Below, in pieces: positions 37,156-46,204 of a stretch of 64,000 nucleotides of DNA; position 1 is the stretch's first letter, and every line of letters begins with the position of its first letter. The notes beneath the pieces were generated by a model. The model ran no database searches and was not told the origin of the DNA. It worked only from the letters and a program-made list of their open reading frames with translations. The position numbers and the translations under genes were made by a program. The DNA is from Deltaproteobacteria bacterium (GTDB lineage Bacteria; Desulfobacterota; Binatia; HRBIN30; JACQVA1). The stretch covers positions 170,972 through 234,971 of the forward strand of contig JACOST010000015.1 in assembly GCA_016178705.1 (NCBI GenBank), given 5' to 3'.

Positions 37156-38087
37156 CAACGCGTGTGCGTTTCGGGATTCAAACTGGCCAGCAGTTCGCCA
37201 CGTGGGACGAGATCGTTCGCATTTGGCAACGCGCCGAAGTGCTCGGCTACGACACCGCGTGGACCTACGATCACTTCGTCGCGGTCATGATGGATCCGTT
37301 CGATCCGTGCCTCGAAGCCTGGAGTTGCTTGGCGGCGTTGGCGGTGCACACGCAACGGATTCGCATCGGCGCATTGGTCACCGGCAACACCTACCGCCAC
37401 CCGGCGATTCTGGCGAAGATCGTCACTACGCTCGACGTGATCAGCGGCGGGCGGTTGGAATTCGGGATCGGCGCGGGCTGGTACGAGCCGGAGCACGCGA
37501 TGTTCGGTCTGCACTTCGGCTCGGCGCGCGAACGCTGCGAGCGGCTCGACGAGGCGCTCACGGTCATGCGGGCGCTGTGGTGCGAGCGGCAGGCGACCGT
37601 CGCGGGCACGCATTACCAACTGATTGGGGCGATTGCCGAACCGAAGCCGGTGCAGCAGCCGCACCCGCCGATCACGGTTGCTGGCGCGGGGGAGAAGCGC
37701 TTGCTTCCGATCGTGGCGAAGCACGCGAATGCCTGGAGTTCGTTCGGCTCACCCGAGGTCTACCAACGCAAGATCGGAATTCTGCGCGGCTACTGCGACA
37801 CCGCGCAACGCGATTGCGACGCGATCGAGAAGGCGATCCTGGTGCCGACCGCGATCACCGACGACCTCGCGACCGCCGCACCGATGATTCAGGGCTACGC
37901 GATGTATCAGGGTCTCAGCGAAGCGGAAGCCCGTCGCTGGATGCTGCTCGGGAGTGCGGATGACGTGTGCCGGCAGATCGACGCGTTCATCGCCGTCGGC
38001 GTTACGCACTTCGTCGTGACGTTGTCGCCGTACAACTTCGACGTCTTCGAGCGGTTCGCGTCCGACGTAATGCCGCGCTATCGCTGA
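37152..38087 (+). CDS. LLM-class F420-dependent oxidoreductase
   Basis: A 311-residue TIM-barrel enzyme of the luciferase-like monooxygenase superfamily. TAWTYDHFV, RIGALVTGNTYRHPAILAK and the block LDVISGGRLEFGIGAGW with EPEHAMFG are family motifs, and the F420-dependent branch is likely from GAGWYEPEH. It would reduce or oxidise an unknown substrate with F420 (or FMN). The ATGA overlap with the hydrolase gene couples translation. F420 use is known in actinobacteria and several uncultured proteobacteria-like phyla. A dispersed palindrome follows the stop. Confidence 0.9.
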   Translation: MTTRVRFGIQTGQQFATWDEIVRIWQRAEVLGYDTAWTYDHFVAVMMDPFDPCLEAWSCLAALAVHTQRIRIGALVTGNTYRHPAILAKIVTTLDVISGGRLEFGIGAGWYEPEHAMFGLHFGSARERCERLDEALTVMRALWCERQATVAGTHYQLIGAIAEPKPVQQPHPPITVAGAGEKRLLPIVAKHANAWSSFGSPEVYQRKIGILRGYCDTAQRDCDAIEKAILVPTAITDDLATAAPMIQGYAMYQGLSEAEARRWMLLGSADDVCRQIDAFIAVGVTHFVVTLSPYNFDVFERFASDVMPRYR

Positions 38088-38120
38088 CGGAGCTGTGCCC
38101 GCCTCGGAATTCCGATTCCT

Positions 38121-38203
38121 TGTAGGGGCGACGCATGCGTCGCCCGCGAATGGACGCATGCACAGTGGTGAAGACGGAGGGCGATGCATGCATCGCCCCT
38201 ACA
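38121..38203. repeat. composite REP-like palindrome (GGGCGACGCATGCGTCGCCC type)
   Basis: Two 25-base arms, 38121-38145 and 38179-38203, are inverted copies with two mismatches (T for C). Each arm contains its own 20-base palindrome: GGGCGACGCATGCGTCGCCC and GGGCGATGCATGCATCGCCC. The outer ends are TGTAGGGGCGA and its complement. The unit sits between convergent genes. This is the structure of mobile REP/MITE-like repeats seen in many genomes. It may also act as a bidirectional terminator. Confidence 0.8.
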
Positions 38204-38220
38204 GTTCGGAGACGGCGCGC

Positions 38221-38784
38221 TTAGTGCGCAGCGCTCTGCGCCGGTCGATCAATCACGAGATCACTATGCTGGCGGCGAAAGGTCTCCGCGACGTGGCAGT
38301 TCCAGCACACCGGTTGGTGCGACTGGAGCAAGTCGGGCAATTGCTCGCTGGCGATCTGGCTCCACTCCAAAGTCAGCCCGCCCGGCGCCATCAGAGCGGT
38401 GTGGTGTCCCCACGACTCAATGCCGTCGAAGCTCGCGCCGCACAGCACACAGTGCTTGCCGGCGTAAAATTTCGCCAGCATCGTGTGGACGAGACATTCC
38501 TCCGGCGCCGACTCGATCTGCCGCAGGCATTCCTGTCCGCAGTCGTGCCGCTCGGGCCAGCGCGAACATCGCGCGAGCTTGATGTCGGCGCGACCGGCAA
38601 CGGTGGTGAACGCCGCGTGGCGGGCGTCGACTTGGACTGCGGCCGCGCGCTGATTCTCGGGGCAGGTGATTACCCTGGTGCCTCGGAATCGCCGGTACAC
38701 GTCGGCTGCGATGGGAACCACAACGTAAAGCGTACCGAGCGCGAAGATCGCGGCAACAACCAAAAGTGCATCGAGGCCTGTCAT
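38221..38784 (-). CDS. membrane-anchored cysteine-rich conserved hypothetical protein
   Basis: A 187-residue protein with one N-terminal membrane helix (about 4-27) followed by RRFRG, so the rest is probably cytoplasmic. Cysteines come in sets: TCPENQ, CSRWPERHDCGQECLRQIE...ECL, CVLCGASF and CWNCHVAE. The last is CxxCH, formally a c-type haem motif, but on the cytoplasmic side a metal or Fe-S site is more likely. I recall similar proteins as conserved hypotheticals in environmental proteobacteria. ATG 38784 overlaps the WS/DGAT stop by four bases, so the two are cotranscribed. Confidence 0.8.
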   Translation of the reverse strand: MTGLDALLVVAAIFALGTLYVVVPIAADVYRRFRGTRVITCPENQRAAAVQVDARHAAFTTVAGRADIKLARCSRWPERHDCGQECLRQIESAPEECLVHTMLAKFYAGKHCVLCGASFDGIESWGHHTALMAPGGLTLEWSQIASEQLPDLLQSHQPVCWNCHVAETFRRQHSDLVIDRPAQSAAH

Positions 38785-40373
38785 GATGTGGCCCTCCTTT
38801 CCTCAGGGATCATCGCCGGTGCCATTGCGGCCATCTTCGGTTCGTTGTGCGCCGGCGATGCGGCCATCACCGCCGCGGCGGGTTGCTTGCGCCGCGCCGG
38901 GCGACGAGCGCGGCTATCGACCAGTTGCAGCGCGTGCATGGTCGGCCGCGCCCGTGACGAGATCCGGCGCTCGATCTCGTCGAGTTCGGTTTCGAGATGC
39001 TGGCGGATACGTTCCGGATCAGGAATCGCGGCGGGGTCGGCATCGATGCCGACGCCGACGGAATCCCCGTACGAGACCAAGGCGATCGCAATGGGCGTGC
39101 CCAGCATGACCGGGGCGAAGGCGTACACGCCGTCGATCTTCGCTCCGGCCAGGTAGCGCTGCACGGACGGGCCGGGGACGTTGGAGCAGATGAGATGAAT
39201 GCGCCCGCTCGCTTGCCGCGCCAAGAAGCGAAACCCTGCCGCCGGCACCAGCGCAATGGCCTGCATCAACGCCTGATACGAAGCGCTCTTACCGTTGCCC
39301 TTCGAAAGTTTCGTCTGCGCGCGAATCCGCGCGAGCCGCGCCAAGGGGTTGCGCAGACCAACCGGCAACATCACGTTGAATGCCCCGACGCGATTGCCCA
39401 AGGTGTGGCTCTCATGATCTTGCCGCAGACTCATCGGCACGACGCACGCGACTTCTTCCATGCGAATGCCGAGATCGCGGTGGTAGCGCCCCAGGGCGCC
39501 GGCCACCGTTGTCAGCACGAGGTCGTTGAGCGTGCCGCCGAGTGCGTCTTTGATTCGCCGCAGACGCGGCAGCGAGAACGTGGTGCCGTCCAGCCGCCGG
39601 CCGATGCCGGTGCAGCGTGCCGCGAGTGGATCCGCGAGCGGTGGCACGGTCATGTCGCGCAGTAGATCGCCGACACGGCCGGCGGTGCGGACCATCTCAT
39701 CGATCGCCGGCAGCGGATCGTTCAACGCGCGCACGACGCTGCGCGAGGCGGCGGCGACCACGCCGGCCGCCGCGCGGACAACGGCGCGGATCTGGCGCGC
39801 GAGCACCGGCGACCGCGCGCCTGACGTTGGCGGCGCCTCGGCGCGGTGTGGCACCCGAATCGGTTCGCTGCGCCCGGCTTGCGTCATCGCGTCGAACAGC
39901 GCGACGGCGCCCGCCCCATCCATCACCGAGTGATGCATCTTGATGAACAACGCGGCGCGGTCGTGTTCGAGACCCTCGATGAGGTAGGCCTCCCACAGCG
40001 GGCGCAGGTGGTCGAGCGGCGTGGCGAATACCGCCCCCGCGAAGTCGAAGAGGTGACGCTGGTTGGCAGGCGGCGGCAGGATGATCGAACGCAGATGATA
40101 GTCGAGGTCGAACGCGGGATCGTCGACCCACTCGGGAAGTCCGATTGCCAGCGCTTCGACGACGCGGTGATGCAAACGCGGCACGTGGGCCACCAGTCGC
40201 TCCATCGCGGCGCGGAAGCGGCGCCGATCGGGGGCCTGGTCGAGCGCGAAAATCCCCGCCACCAAGGGACGGAGATGCGGTGTCGCCGCCTCCGCGTACC
40301 AGAAGAACGCGTCGGTCGGCAGCATCCGCGATGCTAGTTGAAATGCAGAATGACCTCGACTCGGACGTGCCAT
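38781..40373 (-). CDS. wax ester synthase/diacylglycerol acyltransferase (WS/DGAT)
   Basis: About 530 residues from ATG 40373; MLPTDAFFWYAE at 40325 is an alternative nearer the usual start. The catalytic HHxxxDG is KMHHSVMDGAG (about 143-150). PMSLRQDHESHTLGNRVGAF and the block NVPGPSVQRYLAGAKIDG are typical C-terminal motifs. It makes wax esters or triacylglycerols from acyl-CoA for storage lipid. The last 60 residues are a charged, Ala-rich extension not usual for the family. It overlaps the Cys-rich membrane protein gene, an unusual partner. Confidence 0.9.
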   Translation of the reverse strand: MARPSRGHSAFQLASRMLPTDAFFWYAEAATPHLRPLVAGIFALDQAPDRRRFRAAMERLVAHVPRLHHRVVEALAIGLPEWVDDPAFDLDYHLRSIILPPPANQRHLFDFAGAVFATPLDHLRPLWEAYLIEGLEHDRAALFIKMHHSVMDGAGAVALFDAMTQAGRSEPIRVPHRAEAPPTSGARSPVLARQIRAVVRAAAGVVAAASRSVVRALNDPLPAIDEMVRTAGRVGDLLRDMTVPPLADPLAARCTGIGRRLDGTTFSLPRLRRIKDALGGTLNDLVLTTVAGALGRYHRDLGIRMEEVACVVPMSLRQDHESHTLGNRVGAFNVMLPVGLRNPLARLARIRAQTKLSKGNGKSASYQALMQAIALVPAAGFRFLARQASGRIHLICSNVPGPSVQRYLAGAKIDGVYAFAPVMLGTPIAIALVSYGDSVGVGIDADPAAIPDPERIRQHLETELDEIERRISSRARPTMHALQLVDSRARRPARRKQPAAAVMAASPAHNEPKMAAMAPAMIPEERRATS

Positions 40374-40481
40374 CGTTCTGCCTCCGCGGCGCCGACGCCG
40401 ATGAACTCTGTGTGTCTTATCGTGCTGCGAGGCGACTGAATGCACTGAGTCCGATCAGGCATTCAGCTGACGAAAGTCACT

Positions 40482-42119
40482 TCAAACAACTTCGCGATAG
40501 CCGAAGGCCATGAACAGGCCCAGGCCGATGACGAGCGCTGGCCAAACGAGTCGCGCGCTCCGCTGCGGGATCAGATCGCGCAGACTCAGCCAGCGCACGG
40601 CGCCCGCGAACAATCCCAAGGCGCCTAATACCGCGTGCTGGACGTTGATGAGATTGGTCAGATCATCGCTGGCGCGCAGGGAGGAGTGCGCGTGACCGAG
40701 TAGGAGCACGCTGCCGACGATCATGATGATGGGCAACGCGTACCCGAGGGGTCGTTGCGTCGCCGGCCGCCCGTGATCGCGCCAGCCAAGCCAGACCATG
40801 GCCAGGACCAATAGCGCGCCGAAGTTGTGCTCAAGGATCTGCGGATCGCTCACCACATCCCAGAATCCGATCTGGCGCACCAGCCATATATCCGGATCGG
40901 CAAACACGGCGATGAACGCCGCGAGTGGGAGCAGCAGCAATGGCCAGCAGCGGGCGGCGCCGTCACCGATCAGTCCGCCCCAACTCTGCAGCAACCAACA
41001 CAGACCCAGGAAGATGACGAACACGCCGGACCAGTTGTGCGTGAACTCCGAATAGCGCAGGTCGTCAATCGTGCGTGTCGGTGTCCCCACAAAAGCCGAC
41101 GGATCGACGAATGTTGTCGATGGCAAGTCTGGCGAGAGCAACGCGTGGATTTGCACGGGTGTGAGTTGGAGCGATCCGTCATCTCCCGGCGGCGAGACCG
41201 ACGCCACGACGCCGGCGACGGTGATCGCCAGTAGCCCAGCGGTCACTTCGAGTTCGAGCATCTTGCCGAATCGCCGCAGCACGGGCGTCGCAAAATTGGG
41301 CGTGGCGGCGAGCTTCAGCAGGGCAGGGCGAGTGATGCGGAAGTTGATGAACCCGGCGACGACCACGGGTGTCAGCAACACCAGCTTGACGATCAGCGTG
41401 AGCCCGTAAGCCGAGGTCAGCATCGCACCGGGTGTTGCCAGATAGCGTACCGCCGCCAACACGCCGGACGCGGACATTAGAACCACCGCCGTCAACGCGA
41501 GCGGCGAAAAGCGCCGGACGATATCCGCGATCAGCGCGATCGCGGGGGCATCGGAGAGTCGTTGAATCTTTGAGCGGGCCGCGAGCAGATGAACCAGCAC
41601 GCCCATCCACGCAGCCGCGGCACCGATGTGTGTGATCTGCGACGCGATCGCCAGCACCCGCCCGGCCGGCTGCGCCGCCGCATGACTGACGAGGCTGGTG
41701 CACACGACCGCGCTCATCCCCAACGCGACGACGATCCACCACTTTCGCTCGGTTGCGAGTTGCGCGGCGCCCGCGGCGAGTAAGAGCAACGCCGCGCGTC
41801 CAACGCTCAACTGCCCGACGGCTGTCTCGGTTGCGAAGCGCACGACCAACGCCAGGTCGACGCCACCGAAGATCGTCCGGCCTTGCACTTCTGCCACTTG
41901 CACGAACAGGTCGGCGAGCGTCGCCATCGCAGCCGTCAGGGCGCCGCGCACGACCCATCGCGTGATGGAGTCGCACAGCCGCCGGCTGAAGTCGTCGCGC
42001 GCCGAGTGCGGTCCCAGTGAGCGGAGCGCGGGGCGCAAGAACGCGACGATCAGAAAAGCTCCGCCCAGCGCGATGATCAGGCCGATCAGCTGCAGCGCAT
42101 GGAGCGCGGAGTGTTCCAT
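40482..42119 (-). CDS. copD: CopD-family copper transport membrane protein
   Basis: A 545-residue polytopic membrane protein. The N-terminal CopD domain has eight or so helices (MEHSALHALQLIGLIIALGG, VSHAAAQPAGRVLAIASQITH split over two motifs). A central non-membrane loop of about 60 residues (SPPGDDGSLQL to SEFTHNW) is followed by further helices and VLLLGHAHS. His residues in helices suit copper passage. copC lies 29 bases upstream on the same strand, so the pair likely handles periplasmic copper uptake or resistance. Confidence 0.9.
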   Translation of the reverse strand: MEHSALHALQLIGLIIALGGAFLIVAFLRPALRSLGPHSARDDFSRRLCDSITRWVVRGALTAAMATLADLFVQVAEVQGRTIFGGVDLALVVRFATETAVGQLSVGRAALLLLAAGAAQLATERKWWIVVALGMSAVVCTSLVSHAAAQPAGRVLAIASQITHIGAAAAWMGVLVHLLAARSKIQRLSDAPAIALIADIVRRFSPLALTAVVLMSASGVLAAVRYLATPGAMLTSAYGLTLIVKLVLLTPVVVAGFINFRITRPALLKLAATPNFATPVLRRFGKMLELEVTAGLLAITVAGVVASVSPPGDDGSLQLTPVQIHALLSPDLPSTTFVDPSAFVGTPTRTIDDLRYSEFTHNWSGVFVIFLGLCWLLQSWGGLIGDGAARCWPLLLLPLAAFIAVFADPDIWLVRQIGFWDVVSDPQILEHNFGALLVLAMVWLGWRDHGRPATQRPLGYALPIIMIVGSVLLLGHAHSSLRASDDLTNLINVQHAVLGALGLFAGAVRWLSLRDLIPQRSARLVWPALVIGLGLFMAFGYREVV

Positions 42120-42148
42120 TCGGCTGGTGGGTGCGTCGCGTGGCTGGG

Positions 42149-42550
42149 TTAGTTGGATCCGAGTACGTGAAACGTGAATCGGCCGGGCGCGCTGTGGCCG
42201 TCGCGCGACAGCACGCGAAACTCCACGGCGTACTCGCCGGGTGGCAGCGGTTGGACGTCGACAATGAGGTGTGTGCGATCCTTCGGGTCCACCGTGGCGC
42301 TACCCTGCTTCAGATCGGTGCGCTGCTTGGCGGTCACTTCGGCCGCCGCGAACACTTCGATGGAGTTGAATCCGTCGTCGAGCAGTTCATTGAACCACAG
42401 GTCGATTCGTTTTGGGGTCTGGGACAGTCGCGCGTTCTTGACGGGAGTCGAGCGCACCATGCGGGCATGCGCGAATGCGGAGTGCGGCACCGCCAAAATC
42501 ATCCCAGCCACGACGAGACTACTCAGGGCAAGATGACCACGGGCGTTCAT
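42149..42550 (-). CDS. copC: CopC-family periplasmic copper-binding protein
   Basis: A 133-residue protein with a signal peptide cut after HSAFA, leaving HARMVRSTP at the mature N-terminus. The His1 amine site binds Cu(II) in CopC proteins. The beta-sandwich ends with RDGHSAPGRFTFHV, which holds a second ligand His. Length and layout are typical. It would hand copper to the CopD protein encoded just downstream. A copper-responsive operator was not found. Confidence 0.93.
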   Translation of the reverse strand: MNARGHLALSSLVVAGMILAVPHSAFAHARMVRSTPVKNARLSQTPKRIDLWFNELLDDGFNSIEVFAAAEVTAKQRTDLKQGSATVDPKDRTHLIVDVQPLPPGEYAVEFRVLSRDGHSAPGRFTFHVLGSN

Positions 42551-42641
42551 CAGGGACCTTCAGTCCAAAGATTCACGTAGAAGTCAAACGACCGCATGAT
42601 CGCACAACGACCGGGGTGCCCGTCGCCCCCCATGCCATTCA

Positions 42642-42660
42642 TGTCCGAAAATGGCCAGAC
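42642..42660 (+). promoter_or_regulatory. putative Ada/AraC-type operator
   Basis: TGTCCGAAAATGGCCAGAC lies 32 bases before the Ada-AlkA start. From memory, TGTCCGAAAAxxGCCAG is a recurring element upstream of AraC-type regulator genes, including Ada/AlkA. If correct, the protein regulates its own operon. This rests on pattern memory and one copy. Confidence 0.35.
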
Positions 42661-42691
42661 GTTGGTGCGCGTCTGTGCCATAGTTGCCCCC

Positions 42692-44164
42692 ATGACGTTA
42701 CCGGCTCACGCGATCTGCTACCGAGCGCTGTTGACGCGCGACATCCGCTTCGACGGGCGCCTGTTTGTCGGCGTCAGCAGCACCGGCATCTATTGTCGGC
42801 CGATTTGTCCGGCGCGCACGGCGAAGCCCGAGAATTGCCGTTTCTTTCCGAGTGCCGCGGCCGCGCAGGAAGCGGGGTTCCGTCCCTGCTTGCGCTGTCG
42901 GCCGGAGCTCTCGCCCGATGCCGCGGCGTGGCGAGGCACATCGAACACGGTGTCGCGCGCGCTCGCGCTGATCGCGGAAGGCGCGCTCGATGGCGGTGAG
43001 GCCGGGGTCGAAGCGCTGGCCGCGCGTCTGGGCATGGGGGAGCGCCAGCTCCGGCGTCTCTTCGATCAACATCTCGGCGTGCCGCCGGTTGCGGTGGCGC
43101 AAACCCGCCGCGTTCTGTTTGCCAAGCAGCTGATTCAGGAGACGTCGCTGTCGATGATCGACATCGCCGAGGCCTCGGGCTTTGGCAGTGTGCGGCGATT
43201 CAATGATGCGTTCGTAAAACTCTACCGCCGCAGCCCGCGCCAGCTGCGCAGCAAGAAACGCATCGCACCCTCTGCCGTCACGTTGCGGCTCGGCTATCGC
43301 CCGCCGTACGATTGGGACGCGATGCTGTCCTTTCTCGCTGCGCGCGCCATCGACGGCGTGGAGCTGATCGAGAATGACCACTACTTCCGCACCATCGCGA
43401 TTGATGAGGCGGCCGGTAGCGTCGAAGTAGCGCCGGGGCGCAACTGCTTGCTCGCGACGATTCGGGTGTCGCATGTGCGGGCGCTGCTGGCGATCGTCGC
43501 GCGGCTGCGCCGTCTCTTCGATCTCGATACGGATGTCGAAGCGATCGGCGCGCATTTGAAGAGTGACGAGGGACTCGCGCCGCTCATCGCGCGCCGCCCG
43601 GGATTGCGCGCGCCCGGTGCTTGGGACGGTTTCGAGCTGGCCGAGCGCGCCATCCTTGGCCAGCAGGTCACCGTCGTTGCAGCGCGCCGCCTCGCCGGAA
43701 AACTTGCGGCGCTCGCCGGCACACGGACAACGCCCGACGTTACCGGACACGAACAACTCACGCGCATCTTCCCGACGCCAACTCAGGTCGTCGCGAGCGA
43801 TCTCGCCGAATTTGGGATGCCGCGTGCACGCATCGAAGCCGTGCAAGCGCTCGCGCGTGCCGCCGTGGCCGATCCGAAGCTGCTCGAGCCGGCAGGCACC
43901 TATGACGACGTCATCGAGCGGCTGCTCGCGCTGCCGGGCTTCGGACCGTGGACCGCGGAATACTGGGCGCTGCGTGCGCTGCGAGACAGCGATGCCTTTC
44001 CGGCCGGCGATGTGGCGCTGATGCGCAGTCCCGCCGTTGCCAACGGCACGCCACTGTCGCCCAAGGCGTTGCTCGAACGCGCGGAAGCATGGCGCCCGTG
44101 GCGGGCCTATGCGGCGCAGCACCTATGGACGGCGGACGCCGATGCCAGGAGGGCCAATGGTTGA
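42692..44164 (+). CDS. alkA: Ada-AlkA fusion: alkylation-response regulator and 3-methyladenine DNA glycosylase
   Basis: A 490-residue fusion. Residues 1-75 are the Ada zinc domain with four Cys (YCRPICP and CLRC), which accepts methyl groups from phosphotriesters. About 90-185 is an AraC HTH (SMIDIAEASGFGSVRRFNDAF, in parts). From about 195 is an AlkA N-domain and HhH-GPD glycosylase: RAILGQQVTVVAARR, LLALPGFGPWTAEYW and catalytic Asp in FPAGDVALMR. It senses and repairs alkylated DNA. ATG 42692 fits the Ada start. It overlaps ogt by eight bases and heads a repair operon. Confidence 0.92.
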   Translation: MTLPAHAICYRALLTRDIRFDGRLFVGVSSTGIYCRPICPARTAKPENCRFFPSAAAAQEAGFRPCLRCRPELSPDAAAWRGTSNTVSRALALIAEGALDGGEAGVEALAARLGMGERQLRRLFDQHLGVPPVAVAQTRRVLFAKQLIQETSLSMIDIAEASGFGSVRRFNDAFVKLYRRSPRQLRSKKRIAPSAVTLRLGYRPPYDWDAMLSFLAARAIDGVELIENDHYFRTIAIDEAAGSVEVAPGRNCLLATIRVSHVRALLAIVARLRRLFDLDTDVEAIGAHLKSDEGLAPLIARRPGLRAPGAWDGFELAERAILGQQVTVVAARRLAGKLAALAGTRTTPDVTGHEQLTRIFPTPTQVVASDLAEFGMPRARIEAVQALARAAVADPKLLEPAGTYDDVIERLLALPGFGPWTAEYWALRALRDSDAFPAGDVALMRSPAVANGTPLSPKALLERAEAWRPWRAYAAQHLWTADADARRANG

Positions 44165-44696
44165 ACGCCAGACATTCTTGATCGACACGATGAAGACACC
44201 GCTTGGGACTGCGATCCTGATTGTGGACGAGCACGGTGCGCTGCGCATGCACATGTGGGAAGATCCCGAGGAAACGTGGCGCAAACGGTTTCATGACTAC
44301 CACGGCGACAGCGCGCTCGTCGCGCGGCGGGATCCCTTCGGGCACGTCGCGACGCTTGAGCGCTACTTCGACGGCGAGATCACGGCGCTCGAATCAATTT
44401 CCGTCGCGTTCGTCGGCACGCCGTTCCAGACGAAAGTGTGGAACGCGTTGCGCACCATCGCGGGCGGGACGACGCTTAGCTACGGCGCGCTCGCGAAGCG
44501 CATCGGCGATCCCAAAGCCGTGCGCGCTGTGGGGCTCGCCAACGGTCGCAACCCCATCGGTGTCGTGGTGCCGTGCCATCGCGTCATCGGTAGCAACGGT
44601 TCGTTGACCGGCTATGGCGGCGGCCTGCCGCGCAAGCGCTGGTTGCTCGAGCACGAGGCGCGTCATTCCACTTTTCGTTTGGAGGTATCCGCATGA
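44157..44696 (+). CDS. ogt: methylated-DNA-[protein]-cysteine S-methyltransferase (Ogt type)
   Basis: A 179-residue protein that removes methyl groups from O6-methylguanine onto its own Cys. The active site is PCHRVIG, with GTPFQTKVWNALRTI and the helix-turn-helix-like LSYGALAKRIG; GYGGGLPRKRWLLEHE closes the domain. ATG 44157 has AGGAGG five bases upstream inside the Ada-AlkA gene, so translation is coupled. Together with the preceding gene it splits the functions of E. coli Ada over two proteins. Confidence 0.95.
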   Translation: MVERQTFLIDTMKTPLGTAILIVDEHGALRMHMWEDPEETWRKRFHDYHGDSALVARRDPFGHVATLERYFDGEITALESISVAFVGTPFQTKVWNALRTIAGGTTLSYGALAKRIGDPKAVRAVGLANGRNPIGVVVPCHRVIGSNGSLTGYGGGLPRKRWLLEHEARHSTFRLEVSA

Positions 44697-45505
44697 GCGA
44701 TTCCAACTCCGCCCACGCGTTTCACGCGCTGCATCAAAGCGGTCTGCTAATCCTACCGAACGCATGGGATGCGGGCAGTGCCCGCATCATTGAACATGCG
44801 AGCGCGAAGGCGATTGCCACGTCGAGCGCGGCGGTGGCCTGGGCGAACGGATATCCCGACGGTGAAGCGTTGCCGCGGGAGGCGCTGCTTGCGACCGTGC
44901 GCGCCATTGCACGCGTTGTCAGCATTCCCGTGTCGGCGGATGTTGAAGCGGGTTATGCTGCCGATGCCGAGGCCGCGGGCGCGTTCGCGGCGCGGGTCGT
45001 CGATGCCGGCGCGGTGGGCGTCAATGTCGAGGACGGCAACGGCGCGCCCGATCTGCTTGTCGCCAAGATCGGTCGCATGAAGGACGCCGCCGCGAAGGCG
45101 GGCGTCGATCTCTGGATCAATGCGCGGACCGACGTCTATCTGCGCAAGCTCAAAGAAGGCGACGCGGCGTACGAGGAGACCATCACGCGCGCGCGGCGCT
45201 ATCGCGAGGCGGGTGCCAACTCGATTTTCGTACCGGCCGCCGCCGAGGAGTCGCTGCTGGCGCGGCTGGTGCGCGATGTAGTGCTGCCGCTCAATGTGCT
45301 CGCCTGGCCGGGTGTGCCGGCCGCGGAAAAGTTGCGCGAGTTGGGCGTGCGCCGGCTCAGCGCGGGCTCTGGTATCGCCAAGGTCATGCTGAACCATGTG
45401 CATGCGATGACCCAGGCTTTTCTCGCTGACGGCCGTTCCGAGCCCTTCAATCAGGGCGCGCTCAACAATCCGGAGATCAACCGCCTGATGCGGCGCGAGC
45501 TATGA
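44693..45505 (+). CDS. isocitrate lyase/PEP mutase family protein
   Basis: A 270-residue TIM-barrel protein. LPNAWDAGSARIIEHASAKAIATSS (in two parts), VSADVEAGYA, GVNVEDGNG and WINARTDVYL are the family's metal and substrate motifs, but the KKCGH lyase signature is missing. It belongs to the general carboxyphosphonoenolpyruvate-mutase-like group. ATGA overlap with ogt puts it in the DNA-repair operon; this association is seen in other genomes, though its reason is unclear. It is probably a C-C or P-C lyase/hydrolase of unknown substrate. Confidence 0.88.
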   Translation: MSDSNSAHAFHALHQSGLLILPNAWDAGSARIIEHASAKAIATSSAAVAWANGYPDGEALPREALLATVRAIARVVSIPVSADVEAGYAADAEAAGAFAARVVDAGAVGVNVEDGNGAPDLLVAKIGRMKDAAAKAGVDLWINARTDVYLRKLKEGDAAYEETITRARRYREAGANSIFVPAAAEESLLARLVRDVVLPLNVLAWPGVPAAEKLRELGVRRLSAGSGIAKVMLNHVHAMTQAFLADGRSEPFNQGALNNPEINRLMRREL

Positions 45506-45544
45506 ATCGCCCATTTGCGCCGCTGCTCTGCTCGTGGCGAAGTG

Positions 45545-46204
45545 TTACTTCGGCTGCGGGACAATGCGCAGGTACGGTTTGGGCGCTTTCCAGCCATTGG
45601 GGTATTTCTTCTTCGCATCGTCGTCCGACACCGCCGGCACGATGATCACATCCTGACCCGGCTTCCAGTTCACCGGCGTGGCGACCTGGTGCTTGGCGGT
45701 GAGCTGGATCGAATCAAGCACGCGCAACACTTCATCGAAGTTGCGGCCGGTGCTCATCGGGTACACGAGCATCAGCTTGATTTTCTTGTCCGGGCCGACC
45801 ACGAACACGGTGCGCACCGTGGCGTTGTTGGCGGCGGTCCGGCCTTCGGACGTGACGCCGGCATCGGCCGGCAGCATGTCGTAGAGTTTGGCCACCTTCA
45901 GTTCCGGATCGCCGATCATCGGATAGGTGACCTTGTGGCCCTGTGTTTCCTCGATGTCGACGGCCCATTTGCTGTGGCTGCTGGCCGGATCCACGCTCAG
46001 GCCGATGACCTTGCAGTTGCGCTTCGCGAATTCGGGCTGCAGTCCGGCCATGTAACCCAGCTCTGTGGTGCATACCGGAGTGAAATCTTTCGGATGGGAG
46101 AACAGGATGGCCCAACCGTCCCCGATCCATTTGTGAAAGTCGATGGTGCCTTGCGTCGTGTCGGCACTGAAGTTCGGGGCCTCGTCATTGATGCGCAGCG
46201 ACAT
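45545..46204 (-). CDS. 1-Cys peroxiredoxin (Prx6 type)
   Basis: A 219-residue peroxidase reducing hydrogen and organic peroxides. FSHPKDFTPVCTTELGYMA carries the peroxidatic Cys near residue 45. The C-terminal dimerisation extension (TPVNWKPGQDVIIVPAVSDD, then YLRIVPQPK) marks the Prx6 group. ATG 46204 has GGAGGA upstream. The gene converges on the isocitrate-lyase-like gene and stands alone. Confidence 0.95.
   Translation of the reverse strand: MSLRINDEAPNFSADTTQGTIDFHKWIGDGWAILFSHPKDFTPVCTTELGYMAGLQPEFAKRNCKVIGLSVDPASSHSKWAVDIEETQGHKVTYPMIGDPELKVAKLYDMLPADAGVTSEGRTAANNATVRTVFVVGPDKKIKLMLVYPMSTGRNFDEVLRVLDSIQLTAKHQVATPVNWKPGQDVIIVPAVSDDDAKKKYPNGWKAPKPYLRIVPQPK

Noticed and set aside
38221..38784. 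CWNCH in the Cys-rich protein as a c-type haem site
   Set aside because: The positively charged RRFRG just after the single helix places the domain in the cytoplasm, where haem c is not attached.
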